Made by a program: the position numbers and the translations under genes. Positions 1 through 9,651 of a DNA stretch of 64,000 nucleotides are shown here, piece after piece. The first letter of the stretch is position 1. Each line of letters starts with the position of its first letter. The DNA comes from SPDF01 sp963699825. Lineage in GTDB: Bacteria; Gemmatimonadota; Gemmatimonadetes; Gemmatimonadales; GWC2-71-9. Below the pieces are notes generated by a model that saw only the letters and a list, made by a program, of their open reading frames with translations, was not told the origin of the DNA and made no database searches. The stretch is taken from the NCBI GenBank assembly GCA_963699825.1, contig CAVOVI010000004.1, positions 1 through 64,000 of the forward strand. Reading direction: 5' to 3'.

Positions 1-157
1 GCCACTCCTCCCCCGGCATGATGCGCCGCATGAACTCGTCGAAGAGCGGCACCGTGATCGCGGTGTCACCGTGGGCCGGACCGAACTGCCGCCCCCGAAC
101 GCCCCGCGAGGAAAACGCTGTACCACGCCGTGCCAGGTCGCCCCAGGCCCCGGGCCT
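1..157 (-). CDS. Partial open frame at left edge, unrecognised
   Basis: A minus-strand frame stays open from about position 157 to the left edge. It reads plausibly as protein around FGPAHGDTAITVPLFDEFM and then RRIMPGEEW. There is no start codon between the upstream in-frame stop and the first Met, so the N-terminus is missing or shifted. The frame precedes the edge, so the family cannot be decided. It could be the tail of a larger envelope enzyme, but that is only a guess. Confidence 0.3.
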
Positions 158-195
158 TCACCCGGGGCTCACGGGGCAGTTGGTCAGGACGCTGC

Positions 196-417
196 CTACC
201 GGCTCGGCTCCCGCATCGCCTCGACCTTCACCACGATTTCGTCCTTGACCCGGGCGGTGAAGATCCCGTACGAAATCGTTCCCATCAGCTCCCACTTCGG
301 CTCGGCGTGCATGTCGCTGGTGCAGAGCTCCCGCGGGTTGCCGCATTCCCAGCTCCCGTCCGCGCACAACTGGCAGGTGTAGGTTCCCGCCGTGACCCGT
401 TCCGTGGACTTGGACAT
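196..417 (-). CDS. Small Cys-rich (zinc-ribbon-like) protein
   Basis: A 73-residue protein. The ATG at 417 is preferred over an upstream in-frame start because GGGAG lies about 7 nt before it. Residues around TYTCQLCADGSWECG carry a CxxC followed by two further cysteines, which suggests a small metal-binding knuckle. The C-terminal half is a mixed charged segment. There is no signal peptide or membrane segment. Its family is not recognised. It stands alone, downstream of the large kinase on the same strand. Confidence 0.55.
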   Translation of the reverse strand: MSKSTERVTAGTYTCQLCADGSWECGNPRELCTSDMHAEPKWELMGTISYGIFTARVKDEIVVKVEAMREPSR

Positions 418-477
418 GAGGTGACTCCCTTCCCTGAGGGTGACTCGAACGAACTGCAGGGACACAGCGCCGTCCGG

Positions 478-3400
478 CTATTTCCCGCCGAGGCGGCGCA
501 GGCGGCTCCGGGCCGCCTCCACCTGTGGCTTTGTGAGCGCGTCCGCCGCATCCCACATCTCGACGAACCGGGCATAGTTCCGAACCGCCTCGCCCGTGTC
601 GCCCAGCGCTTCATACGCCTCGCCGCGCCTGCGAAACGACTCGCTCCGCTCGCCCCAGCTGAGGTCCCGACGGTCCAGGCTGAGTGGCAGGCTGTCGAGC
701 CGGGTGAAGAGCGCGACCGCCTGGCGGTGGTCGCCCGACCGTGCCGCCACCATCCCCAGCAAGAACGAACCCGGCCCACCCGGCGTCCCCGACGCCAGCG
801 CCTGTTCCAGCAGCGACCGCCCCGTCAGCGCGTCCCGGCCACTCACCACCAGTGCGCGCCAGTAGGGATCCTGAAGGTGCAGTTCGGCGTCCCACGCCGC
901 CAGCACCGAATCGTCGAGCGCCAGCGCACTGCCCAGCGAGAGCGCCACGAAGCCGCGCAGGTGGAGCACCTGGCGCGGCGAGTAGCGTGGCGACGCCCAG
1001 ACCCGGTCGAGGGCCCGCAGTTCCCCCACCAGCGGATTTCCTCCGATCCCCATTGCCCCCAGCACCCGGATCCGCTCGATGACCGGCTCCGCGCCCCCGA
1101 ACGGGAGCATGGAAACCGAATCCCCGACGGTGTCGGGGAGAAACCTCGTCCTGGTCATCCTGGACAGGACACGCAGCGCGTTCCCGGCTTGCCCCGTGGC
1201 CAGGTAGACATTGGCGGCGACCTGGCCTGGCGCGGTCCCCTCCACCTGCCGGTCGCGGGCCATCCCCTGTTCTGTCAGCGCCCTGGCCCGGGCAAGGTCA
1301 CCCACACCCAGGTAGAGCCCCCCGAGCTGAAGGAGATCCACCGGCAGGGTGTCGCTCCGGAGCGCCAGCGCCCCGTCGGCGTTCTCCAGCGCCAGCCGCG
1401 CCAGGCTCTCGGCCACCTGCGGGGACGCCACACCCAGGCGGGCACGGCGCCGCAGCATGGTCGCCGCCAGCTCCTCCCGGGGGAGGGCGAGCCCCGGGGC
1501 GAAGTCGGCCCAGCGGCGCACCGCCTGGACCGACTGGTCGAACAGCCGCGACGCCCCCGCCTCGACCAGCGCCGGGTCCAGGGAGTCGGCGGCCGCCTTG
1601 GGGACCCACTCGATCGAGTCCAGCACCACCGCGCGAAACGGGAGCACCCGAAAGGGCGTCCGCTGGGTCCACGGCGGGATCGGGTCGCCGCCCGGAAGCT
1701 CGAACCCGATGAATGAGCCGCGATCAATGGACTGGACGACGGTCTTGTAGATCTCGAACAGGTGGCCGTAGCCGAGGTCGAAGGTCGGCTGCAGCCGCAC
1801 CGCCTCGAGGAACGCGCGCTGGGCGACATTCAGATTGCTGCGCGGCCGGTAGTTCCCCGGCGATACCTCCTCCAGCCACGGATCGAGGACCTCGACGCTG
1901 CCAAGCATCAGCCAGGCGTAGACGTCGCTGCTGTCGGCCGCCAGGAGGGTGTGGTAGAGGCGCCGGGCCGACGGGTAGTCCCCCTGCTGGAAGGCATCGA
2001 ACGCCGCGATATGCAGACTGTCCCGCAGCGGCAGGCCCCCCGAATACCGGACCGCCACCGCGCTCAACCGGGCGATCTCGGGACCGACCGTCTCGAGCGC
2101 CACACGATTCGGTCCCGACTGCCAGTAGAGGGTCTGCGCCAGGCTGCTCATCGCGCTGGCGAAATTGGAGTCGAGGGCAATCGCCCGCCGGAAGCTCTGC
2201 TCCGCATCGGCCAGCCGCCACCCCGCCAGGTGCTGCTGCCCCTCGATCAGCTGGCCCAGCGCGGCCGGCTTGTCGGTGAGGCGCCGCGCCACCTCCGGCC
2301 TCTCCCCGGCGTCTTCGATCCCGAGCACCCGGTAGACCAGTGGGGCCGCCAGCGCCATCGGGTTCGCGGCCAGGGCCCCTGCCTGGAAGGGGCGACCCAC
2401 CGGGCGGCGGGTCCGGACGTCGAACAGGGTGGATTCCACGAAGGCGGAGTCACCGGTCATCCTCACCGTCACGGTCGCCAGTGCCTGCGCGCCCACGGCC
2501 TTCGCCACCGAGATGCCGTCGGCGATGCGCTCCAGCGCCGGCCCCTCGATGCCGAGGTCGAAGATGGGACCGGTCAGGGACACCGCGGGCACCGCCCGGA
2601 TGGCCTCCCACTGGTTGAGTTCACGGGTGACGTTGTCGGCCAGCTCGGTGGCCAGCGCGACCTCCGCCTCCGTCGCCGTGGCAGTCCGGTAGGGCAGCAC
2701 CACCACCGATTCGGGACGACCGTCCACCCATCCCCCGGCCCGCGCGTTCCGCACCGCGCGCACCGCCAGGAGAGCACCGAGCAACGCGGCGACGACGACG
2801 ACAGCGGCAGTGGCGCGGTGCGCCTTGAGCCATCCCGCGGCTCCGCGCCCATGTGCCGCCCGGCGGTCGAATCCTCCCGGCGTGCCGTAGACCTGCGCCC
2901 CGTACTGCGGCGTCCCCAGCTGGGTCAGCGCATGGCCGAACTCCTCCGCGTTCCGGAACCGGTCCGCCGGCAGCTTGGCGAGGGCCTTCATCACCGCCTG
3001 TTCGAGGGGCTCGGACACCGTCAGCCGCACCGTCCGCACGCTCGGCACCGGATCCACGGCGTGGCGGGCCAGGATGGCCTGGGCGTTGGGGCCGGTGAAC
3101 GGCGGCGCCCCGGTCAGCAGCTCGTAGAGCACGCAGCCGAGGGAGTAGATGTCGCTGCGGGCGCCCACGTCGCCGTGCCCCGTGGCAAGCTCCGGGCTCA
3201 TGTACCGCGGCGTGCCGATCGCGAGGCCGGTCTGGGTCAGCCGCTCGCCCCCCGCGTCGGTGACGGCGCGCGCGATGCCGAAATCGGCGACCACCGCCTG
3301 TTCCCCCTTCAGGAGGATATTCTCGGGTTTGATGTCGCGGTGGACGATGCCGAGCGCGTGGGCGTGACCCAGCGCCTGCGCCACCTGCTGGACCACTTGC

Positions 3401-3747
3401 ACTGCCTCGGCGATGGGCAGCTGTTCTTCGCGGTCGAGCCGCTGGCGAAGCGTCTCCCCCTCGACATACGGCATCACGTAAAAGAGAAAGCCGTCGGCCT
3501 CGCCGGAGTCGATCAGCGGGAGGATATGGGGATGACTGAGTCGGGAGGTGAGGGTGATTTCGCGGAGGAAGCGCTCGGTGCCCAGGGCGGAGGCCAGCTC
3601 CGGGTGCATCACCTTCACGGCCACGTCGCGGCCGTGCTTCAGGTCCCGGCCGAGATAGACCGTGGCCATCCCGCCGGCACCGAGTTCCCGTCCAATCGGG
3701 TATCGGTCAGCGAGCGCGGCCTTCAGGCGGTCGAGGTCATTGCCCAA
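478..3747 (-). CDS. Ser/Thr protein kinase with TM segment and C-terminal TPR region
   Basis: A Hanks-type kinase of about 1090 residues. The N-terminal domain (about residues 15-290) shows the P-loop GAGGMATV, the catalytic loop HRDIKPEN and a DFG (ADFGIARAV). A single membrane segment near residue 325 (AAVVVVAALLGALLAV) separates it from an outer region with TPR-like helices to the C-terminus. This is the common Pkn layout in Gemmatimonadota and Acidobacteriota, where the outer part senses or scaffolds. The open frame starts at 3822, but the conserved start is probably the TTG at 3747 with GGAGT about 6 nt upstream. The earlier residues overlap the dodecin relic. It probably phosphorylates cytoplasmic targets; none can be named. 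Confidence 0.9.
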   Translation of the reverse strand: MGNDLDRLKAALADRYPIGRELGAGGMATVYLGRDLKHGRDVAVKVMHPELASALGTERFLREITLTSRLSHPHILPLIDSGEADGFLFYVMPYVEGETLRQRLDREEQLPIAEAVQVVQQVAQALGHAHALGIVHRDIKPENILLKGEQAVVADFGIARAVTDAGGERLTQTGLAIGTPRYMSPELATGHGDVGARSDIYSLGCVLYELLTGAPPFTGPNAQAILARHAVDPVPSVRTVRLTVSEPLEQAVMKALAKLPADRFRNAEEFGHALTQLGTPQYGAQVYGTPGGFDRRAAHGRGAAGWLKAHRATAAVVVVAALLGALLAVRAVRNARAGGWVDGRPESVVVLPYRTATATEAEVALATELADNVTRELNQWEAIRAVPAVSLTGPIFDLGIEGPALERIADGISVAKAVGAQALATVTVRMTGDSAFVESTLFDVRTRRPVGRPFQAGALAANPMALAAPLVYRVLGIEDAGERPEVARRLTDKPAALGQLIEGQQHLAGWRLADAEQSFRRAIALDSNFASAMSSLAQTLYWQSGPNRVALETVGPEIARLSAVAVRYSGGLPLRDSLHIAAFDAFQQGDYPSARRLYHTLLAADSSDVYAWLMLGSVEVLDPWLEEVSPGNYRPRSNLNVAQRAFLEAVRLQPTFDLGYGHLFEIYKTVVQSIDRGSFIGFELPGGDPIPPWTQRTPFRVLPFRAVVLDSIEWVPKAAADSLDPALVEAGASRLFDQSVQAVRRWADFAPGLALPREELAATMLRRRARLGVASPQVAESLARLALENADGALALRSDTLPVDLLQLGGLYLGVGDLARARALTEQGMARDRQVEGTAPGQVAANVYLATGQAGNALRVLSRMTRTRFLPDTVGDSVSMLPFGGAEPVIERIRVLGAMGIGGNPLVGELRALDRVWASPRYSPRQVLHLRGFVALSLGSALALDDSVLAAWDAELHLQDPYWRALVVSGRDALTGRSLLEQALASGTPGGPGSFLLGMVAARSGDHRQAVALFTRLDSLPLSLDRRDLSWGERSESFRRRGEAYEALGDTGEAVRNYARFVEMWDAADALTKPQVEAARSRLRRLGGK

Positions 3748-3821
3748 TCGGGACTCCGTGGGTGGTCTGTACCATACGGTCCACCGGGAGGTCCCGCTAG
3801 GGCGGCCGACCGCCCGGGGCA

Positions 3822-3945
3822 CTACTGCTTGGCAGCGTCCAGGACGAAGGAGATCTTCGCGTTCACCCGGAACTGGGTGATGTTGCTTCCGTCAATCTCG
3901 GCGCTGAAGTTGCCAACCCTGCCGAGACCGGGGCTGGGGTGATGG
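3822..3945 (-). pseudogene. Dodecin C-terminal relic
   Basis: On the minus strand a short frame ending in TAG at 3822-3824 reads NFSAEIDGSNITQFRV then NAKISFVLD. This matches the last two beta strands of dodecins (ExxDGKITxYRVxxKVSFxLx), the small flavin- or CoA-binding dodecamers. The N-terminal half with the start and the helix is absent: upstream codons become Pro/His-rich and then meet the end of the next gene at 3962. This is a truncated remnant unless an assembly deletion removed the first 35 residues. Confidence 0.6.
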
Positions 3946-3961
3946 GGAGCGGGTGGAGGCA

Positions 3962-4984
3962 CTACATCACCGGCGGCGCCTTCGTCACCTCCGCGCGCCC
4001 CACCGTCCCCTGGTCCGTGCCGAACCAGAGCAGGCCGGTCTCCTTGTCGAAATACATATGCCGGATCGTGTTGTACTCGGCGCGCCCCACCGGGGTGTCT
4101 GAAAAGAACCGCTTCGTCTTCGGATCGAAGCCGACGAGACGAGTGCCGTTCATACCGTTCTCCGTCACCCAGATCCGGTCCTCGTCGTCCGACGCCATTC
4201 CATAGGGGAGCGACGCCGCGCCACCCGGCATCGCGAACTCCTGGATCTGGCCCGTCTTCGGGTCGAGACGGCCCAGGTATCCTCGGCTGTAGTCACCATA
4301 CCAGACCACGTCGTCGCTGGTCAGCGCGATGCGGCGCGGCCGAGCCCGTTCGTTCGGGAGTGTGAACACCTTGAGTTCCATCGTCGCCGGGTCGATGGTG
4401 CCGATCTGGTTGGTGCCGAAGAGGTCGAACCACGGCGTACCCTTCGAATCGAGCACGATCCCGTAGGGCCGAGTCCGGTCGCCCGTCCGCACCAGCCGGA
4501 TGGCGCCCGTCTTGGTGTCGAGGTGCCCGACGGCGTTCGACTGCTGCGCCGTGAACCAGATATTCCCCTGGGCGTCGAAGATCAGCGTGTGCGGGTCGCG
4601 CACCGACGGATCCGGCATCGGGTAGCGGGTGATCTTGCGCGTGGCCGGATCGAGCTTGCCGATCATCCCATTCCGATTCCCGGCATACCACACCTGGCCC
4701 TGTGCATCGATGATCAGGTTGTGCGGATGCGTCCCGTCGTCGATCTCGTACCGCGTGAATTGCCCCGTCTTCGGGTCGAGCCGCCCGATGTAGTTCCCGG
4801 CCTGACCGGCGAAGAAGACGCTGCCGTCGGGGGCGACATACGGGTCACGGGGCCGACCTTCCGCCCCCCACGGGACCTCCCACTCAGTCGAGGGCACCGG
4901 AGCGCCTGCCTGAGCGGCGAGATCGGCGACGAGCATCACCCCGCCGAGGGCGAGCGCGGTCGTCAGGACAAATCTGCGTGTCAT
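3962..4984 (-). CDS. Secreted Vgb/NHL-type beta-propeller protein
   Basis: A 340-residue protein with an N-terminal signal peptide (TRRFVLTTALALGGVMLVA, cleavage after the AAQA region). It is followed by about seven blade repeats with signatures such as GRLDPKTGQ and HNLIIDAQGQVWYA. The repeats match virginiamycin B lyase-like proteins, which are often annotated as streptogramin lyase but are mostly of unknown function. It acts in the periplasm or outside the cell. The ATG at 4984 overlaps the stop of the upstream zinc-ribbon/SH3 gene (ATGA), so the two are co-translated. Nothing shows that streptogramins are the substrate. Confidence 0.85.
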   Translation of the reverse strand: MTRRFVLTTALALGGVMLVADLAAQAGAPVPSTEWEVPWGAEGRPRDPYVAPDGSVFFAGQAGNYIGRLDPKTGQFTRYEIDDGTHPHNLIIDAQGQVWYAGNRNGMIGKLDPATRKITRYPMPDPSVRDPHTLIFDAQGNIWFTAQQSNAVGHLDTKTGAIRLVRTGDRTRPYGIVLDSKGTPWFDLFGTNQIGTIDPATMELKVFTLPNERARPRRIALTSDDVVWYGDYSRGYLGRLDPKTGQIQEFAMPGGAASLPYGMASDDEDRIWVTENGMNGTRLVGFDPKTKRFFSDTPVGRAEYNTIRHMYFDKETGLLWFGTDQGTVGRAEVTKAPPVM

Positions 4985-5587
4985 GGGGCCTCCTCACTCA
5001 GGTTCGAGCCATACGCATAGCCGATCGGCTGCCCGTCGATCACCACACGATACCACCCGCCGACGGGTGAGTCGACCAGGATGGCCTCACCGGGGTTGAG
5101 CACGCGCACCGGAGCGGCGTCTGGGCTCCGGCGGTCACGGACGTTGACCCAGGTCGTGGCATAGCGCCGGAGTTGGTCACCAGTGGGTGCCGCCAGCGGG
5201 GGCGCGGCCTGGGGTGGAGCAGCCGGCGGTGGAGCGGCGGCAGGACCAGGACTGCTCTCGACCGCGGAGTCCGGCGCCTGGGGGAGCGGAACCTCGCGGA
5301 TGGGCGGAGCGATCACGGTTACGGGCGGTTCGGGCTGACTCTCAGGGGCAGCCAAGGCGGCTACCGCTGGACGCGGCGGATCCGCTCGCGGCTTCGTCCA
5401 GTTGTTGACCACCACGACCACAGCCGCCAACGCCACCAGGGCTCCAACGATGAAGAACTGGCCGCGAGAGCCGGTTGGGCTCCGCCGGGGGAATGACGCC
5501 GACGCTGAAGAGCAGGCCACAGTGCGGGCAACGGCTCGCCACACTCAGGGCCGTCTTGCCGCAGGAGGGGCACTCGATATAAGCCAT
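4981..5587 (-). CDS. Zinc-ribbon, single-TM, SH3-domain protein (frameshifted)
   Basis: The protein starts MAYIECPSCGKTALSV and has a second CPHCG, giving a CxxC-CxxC zinc ribbon. Near 5490 the frame changes; the other frame continues with a membrane segment (QFFIVGALVALAAVVVVV), a Pro/Ala linker and a C-terminal SH3b-like domain (TTWVNVRDR, GGWYRVVIDGQPIGYAYG). Removing one base from the G5 run at 5487-5491 joins the two parts smoothly. This is therefore a single-base indel, either an assembly error or a fresh mutation. The layout suggests a membrane-anchored peptidoglycan- or ligand-binding protein. It overlaps the propeller gene by 4 bp. Confidence 0.7.
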
Positions 5588-5637
5588 AAGGTGGAGAATA
5601 ATGACGGGGTGCGGGGGATGCCGCCATTCGCGCGCGC

Positions 5638-7167
5638 CTACTTCATCCTGTAACGCCAGTCAGTGATCCCCTGCCCCGTCGCGCTCACACTGACCGGGCT
5701 CGTCACGCCCGCTTTCAACGCAGGGAGTGTCGCGCTGACGGTCGCCACCACGCTCCCCCCGGCATCGAGGAACTCGAACACCAGCGGGACCGCCGTCGCG
5801 GGGACCGCGGCCCCCGTCGGAGTCGTGCCGCTGCGGCCGGTGGCAATGCCGCTGAGCGTTGCGGTGGCGCCGCTGACCTGGAGCTGTAGCTCCTCCAGGT
5901 TCACCGGCAAGGCAACGAGTTGTTCCGACAGCCGCTCCAGCTCGGGCCGCTGGTCAGTCCAGAGATAGCCCTGGATCTCGAAGCGCCGCGCGGTCTCGCT
6001 GAGCGGCTCCAGCGCCACGATCCGGGCGGCGACCTCCACCAGCTTCGGTGCGTCCTGGAGCCCGTAATAGGTGGCCACCAGGTTGCGCAGCGCCACCCGG
6101 TTGTTGGGCTCCTGCAGGAGGGCGGCCTCAAAGTCCTGAGCCGCCTTCTCCGGCTCGTTGGCCTGATAGTAGGCCGCGCCCCGGTTGATGAAGTAGTTGG
6201 CCGACGAGGTGTCGGGACCGGCCCCGCCCGCGGCCGCCCCGCCTTCCCGCAGGACGACGTCGGCGCTGTCCACCTGGCCGGTCTGCCGGTACGCGGCCGC
6301 AAGGTACTCCCGCGCCGACACGGCGTCCGGCCGATAACCGACGTAGGCCCGGAGCAACGGGATCGCTTCCTGGTAGCGCTCGGCATTGTAGAAGACCAGG
6401 GCGAGACTCATGGTCGAGCGGTTGCGCTCGTCGTCGTCTCCCGAGGCCTGTGCCTTGCTGATCATCTGGCGGTAGTACACCGCCGCGCTGTCCACCTGGC
6501 TCGACCGGGCGAAGGTGGACGCCAGCCGCTGGCGCGCGAATGCCGATGAGCGATCATCTCCCTCGACGTTGGCCGCCTTGCGGAGATACACGATGGCGCT
6601 GTCCGGCTGGTTGCCGATTTCGAACAGGTTGCCCACCGCCATGAGCACGGGGGCGTTTCCGGGATCGATGATGGCGGCCAGTCGGTACACCGCCAGCGCG
6701 GAATCGTTCTTCTCCGCCTGGAGCAGCAGGCCGGCAGGCGCCTGCAGGGCCAATGACGTGGTCCGGCGAAATCCCAGGATCTCGTCCTTGCAGGCCGGCG
6801 CCAGCGCCTCCGCCCTGCGGAAGGCGCTGTCGGCTCCCACCACATCAGCGCGGAAGAGGTACACCCGGCCCAGGTAGTACCAGGCCGCCGGATTCTCGGC
6901 CTGCCCGTTATCCTGGATCGCCTCGAGCAGCACCCGCTCGGCGTCGCCCAGCAGCCGGTCGCGATTCGCCTCGTTGGTCGTCGCGGTGCTCAGGTACGTC
7001 GCACCGCTGCTCACCTTGAAATGGCCGCTCTTGATGCCGCAGTTCGCGGACTCGTAGCGGGTTGGCTGGGCGGAGATAATCGCGGCGCGATAGTCAGTCG
7101 TCTGGGCGGCTGCCACGGCAGGAAAGGCGGCGGTCACGAACAGGGCAGCGCGGAGAAACCTCGGCAT
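5638..7167 (-). CDS. Secreted TPR-repeat protein
   Basis: A protein of about 509 residues. The start at 7167 is chosen because GGGAGG lies 5-10 nt upstream; an earlier in-frame start at 7194 lacks this. A signal peptide (FLRAALFVTAAFPAVAAAQ) is followed by many TPR helices, for example NPAAWYYLGRVYLFRADVVG and YQANEPEKAAQDFEAALLQ. The last 100 residues form a beta-rich segment without TPRs. It is likely a periplasmic scaffold. No enzymatic motif is visible. Confidence 0.8.
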   Translation of the reverse strand: MPRFLRAALFVTAAFPAVAAAQTTDYRAAIISAQPTRYESANCGIKSGHFKVSSGATYLSTATTNEANRDRLLGDAERVLLEAIQDNGQAENPAAWYYLGRVYLFRADVVGADSAFRRAEALAPACKDEILGFRRTTSLALQAPAGLLLQAEKNDSALAVYRLAAIIDPGNAPVLMAVGNLFEIGNQPDSAIVYLRKAANVEGDDRSSAFARQRLASTFARSSQVDSAAVYYRQMISKAQASGDDDERNRSTMSLALVFYNAERYQEAIPLLRAYVGYRPDAVSAREYLAAAYRQTGQVDSADVVLREGGAAAGGAGPDTSSANYFINRGAAYYQANEPEKAAQDFEAALLQEPNNRVALRNLVATYYGLQDAPKLVEVAARIVALEPLSETARRFEIQGYLWTDQRPELERLSEQLVALPVNLEELQLQVSGATATLSGIATGRSGTTPTGAAVPATAVPLVFEFLDAGGSVVATVSATLPALKAGVTSPVSVSATGQGITDWRYRMK

Positions 7168-7273
7168 GGTATCCTCCCGGTTTCCAACTACCATACGGCC
7201 AAATTCAGGGAGACGCCAGATCGCCTCCTCGGCCGCCCGCCGACGATCTCCCCCGCCCCCCTCGGCCTCCGAC

Positions 7274-8282
7274 TCAGGGCGATTCGAAGGAGAAAATCCG
7301 CTTCCAGTCGTTCTTCATGCTGATCACCATCCACCCATCCGCCCTGGCCTGCCCCATCAGCAGATCGCTGAACGTCCCGATCGGCGACTCGGGCCCGTAG
7401 GAATACTCCCGCTCCGCATCGTCGTGGTGCACCAGCATCCGGAGCCGCGGCCGGTCGGTCGGTACCCATTCCAGCATCTGCCGGTCCCCGTCGGAGTTCC
7501 CGAACCGCGACCACCGGCCGCCGGCCGATGATGGCGTTGATGCCCACCGGCTTGCCCGCCTTGTCATCAATGAAGTCGATCCCGGCCTCGCGCATGAGCA
7601 CCGGTCCGTCTGCCGTCATCTGGAAGCTGGTCTTGATGCGGCTCCCGATCACCTGCTCCGGCGGAATGCCGTAGACCGCTTCCGTCCACGGGCGCATGAA
7701 CTCCACCCCGCCGCCCGACACGATGTAGGTCTTGAATCCGTTGGCCCGGAGGTAGGCCAGCAGCTCGACCATCGGCTGGTACACCAGCTCGGTGTACGGC
7801 CGATTGAACCGCGGGTGCCTGGCGGTGGCGAGCCAGTCCTTCACGATCGCCTCGAACTGCGTCCGTGCTCATCCCGGCGTGGGTGGCCATGATGATCTCG
7901 AGAATGGCGTGCTCACCCCCGGCCATGGCGCCGGACGACGTCGCCCTTGAGGAGCGACGCGAACGGCTCCTCCGTCTTCCACTCGGGATGCTGGGGCGCC
8001 AGCGTCTTGACCCGGTCGAGCGCGAAGGCGAGCTGGGTGTAGATCGGCTGCTCCACCCAGAGCGTCCCGTCGTTGTCGAACACGGCGATCCGCTCGGCCA
8101 CGGGAACGAACCCGGGTCGCCCCGGCGTGGTGGCTTCCTTCACGCCGGCCAAGATGGCGCGCTTGGTGGCTCCCGCATTCCAGGATGGGAGCGGGTCCTG
8201 CGCGGCGACCGGTCGCAGCCCAGCCGACGAGCACGGCTGTCAGCAAGGCAAGCCGGCCAAGGATACGGCGCGTTCCAATCAT
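7274..8282 (-). pseudogene. Exported HAD-family phosphatase, broken by about four frameshifts
   Basis: Pieces in all three minus-strand frames line up as one protein. They are a signal peptide (GRLALLTAVLVGWAATG, from 8282), HAD motif I FDNDGTLW near 8080, motif II region KTYIVSGGG near 7730, then FGNSDGDRQML near 7500 (motif III/IV), and a C-terminus ending SMKNDWKRIFSF. Frame changes fall near 8200, 7920, 7860 and 7515. The family is the HAD-type acid phosphatase/phosphoserine phosphatase-like group. With four breaks this copy is either non-functional or badly affected by assembly indels. Confidence 0.7.
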
Positions 8283-8396
8283 GGATGCGGCTCCATCAAC
8301 GACACGCGGGTCGTCCCCGAGAGGGCGACCCGCGCTGGTTCATCAGATCGGGCGATTGCCTGCACGGTCTGGTTCGACCGCGCGTCCGGATTCCCA

Positions 8397-8501
8397 CTAC
8401 AATAGCAGCACCGCCGCGACCCCCGCCAGCACCAGCCGCCACGCGCGACGACGGCTGCTTCGCGGCGGCGGGGCGAGGTGAGCAATCGATCGTTCCTGCA
8501 T
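8397..8501 (-). pseudogene. Relic of a kinase C-terminal membrane anchor
   Basis: A 34-codon frame ends LVLAGVAAVLLL followed by a stop. DNA at 8404-8434 is identical over 31 bp to 13096-13126, which codes the membrane segment of the Ser/Thr kinase at 12834-14084, in the same reading frame. It is best read as the surviving 3' end of a second, otherwise lost kinase. A free-standing small membrane protein is possible but there is no ribosome binding site. Confidence 0.4.
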
Positions 8502-8935
8502 GAGTCGCCCGGGATAAGGTCGAACTCAGCAGGCGGTGCCCGCCAGCGTGAGCGTCAAGCGGTCGGCGGGGCAGAGCGTTCGAGCGATTGGAGACGGGGG
8601 CGAATGTCCGGGGATCCGGAAACGCCAGGGAGTTGGCGGCTGCGAACCCAGCCAAGCCACCGACACCACGCAACACCAGGAGGCCATCGGATTCGCGTCG
8701 ATCAGGGGAAGGAGCACCACGAGGACAGGACGATGAGGCGGCCACCGGACCCGGTAGCCACCGCCTCCCATCGAGGAGTCCGCCAACGGCGCCGAGCGTG
8801 CGAGGACCAGCGCGGCGCTTCCGAGCCGCACCCCGGCGGATGGCCCGATCCGGGAGAATGATGCCGAGAATGACGGCGATCGTCAGGCAGACATTCGTTT
8901 CGGGCCTTGGCATCACTCCACGGCGAGGGGTTGTC
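8502..8935. other. Stretch without supported gene
   Basis: Several overlapping frames are open on both strands here, but none shows a recognisable domain, a ribosome binding site or consistent protein-like composition. A minus-strand frame contains hydrophobic runs (RPVLVVLLPLIDANP, ASWCCVVSVAWLGS) that could be a decayed membrane protein. No terminator or repeat was noticed. Confidence 0.4.
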
Positions 8936-9244
8936 ATGCACCGCTCCATGTTCGCACTCGGGCTCCTGGCCGCGGCGCTCATGCCGTCGAGTTCCGCGGC
9001 GCAGCAGCTGCGGGTTCGGCCGAAGCCTCAGGCCGCCCGAACCGTGGTGCCCTCCCTCCGTGCTCGGCGGCCGCTTGCGCTCGGGCCGATCGCCCTCGCC
9101 CCGGCGAACGAGTCCGAACCAAACGATTCGATCCCGATCGCCAATCCGGTGACGCTGGGCGACACCGTCTCCGGCCTCATCAACCCGGCGGGCGACATCG
9201 ATGACTACGGGTTCGACCTCACGGAGGGCAGCCCTACGGTATAG
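8936..9244 (+). pseudogene. Truncated secreted protein with start of a PPC-type domain
   Basis: A 102-codon frame from the ATG at 8936, with GAGGGG 6-11 nt upstream. A signal peptide (MFALGLLAAALMPSSSAAQ) is followed by NESEPNDSIPIANPV and DTVSGLINPAGDIDDYGFDL. This is the start of a bacterial pre-peptidase C-terminal (PPC) domain. The domain should run for another 60 or more residues, but the frame stops at 9244. That is where the oppositely oriented sterol desaturase is also cut. The junction looks like a rearrangement or misassembly point. Confidence 0.6.
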
Positions 9245-9599
9245 TCGAGCTCGACGCTCGAGTGCGTGCACGGCGTGGCACGCCCACAGCACATGGACCC
9301 GCTGGGTCCGCCAGGGAACAGGTAGCGGCTCAGGTCGACGACGAGGAACACGACGATCCACAGCACCGGGGTGATCGAGATCGGGGCGCGATAGGGCGAG
9401 ACCCCGCGGCGACCGCGGAGTAGCCGCCAACCGTTACGGCCGTGGCGGCGAGGCCCACGACCTGGCTCATCGCCACGCACCCGAAGTCGGCGACCGAGTC
9501 CGCCAGCCGGTGGACCGGGCGCCGGCGCACGGCCCCCCATAGGACCTCCAAGGCCACCAGGCCGAGGACGATGGGAATTGCCGCTCTGACGAGACCCAT
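9245..9599 (-). pseudogene. Sterol desaturase/fatty-acid hydroxylase family fragment
   Basis: From an ATG at 9599 the frame reads AIPIVLGLVALEVLWGA and then HRLADSVADFGCVAMSQVV, the typical N-terminus of membrane sterol desaturase-like hydroxylases. After a frame change near 9400 it continues ITPVLWIVVFLVVDLSRYLF and VHVLWACHAVH, resembling the first His-containing region. The two later histidine clusters of the di-iron site are missing because the gene ends at the 9244 junction. It is non-functional as it stands. Confidence 0.6.
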
Positions 9600-9651
9600 G
9601 GCTAGGCGGCACCCGACCGCGGTCGCCTCCCGGTCCCAGTCGAGGACTTGC

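Noticed and set aside
130..1716. Long forward frame of 528 codons opposite the kinase gene
   Set aside because: It is the antisense shadow of a GC-rich coding gene; composition is Arg/Pro/His-rich with no domain, and the minus-strand kinase is certain.
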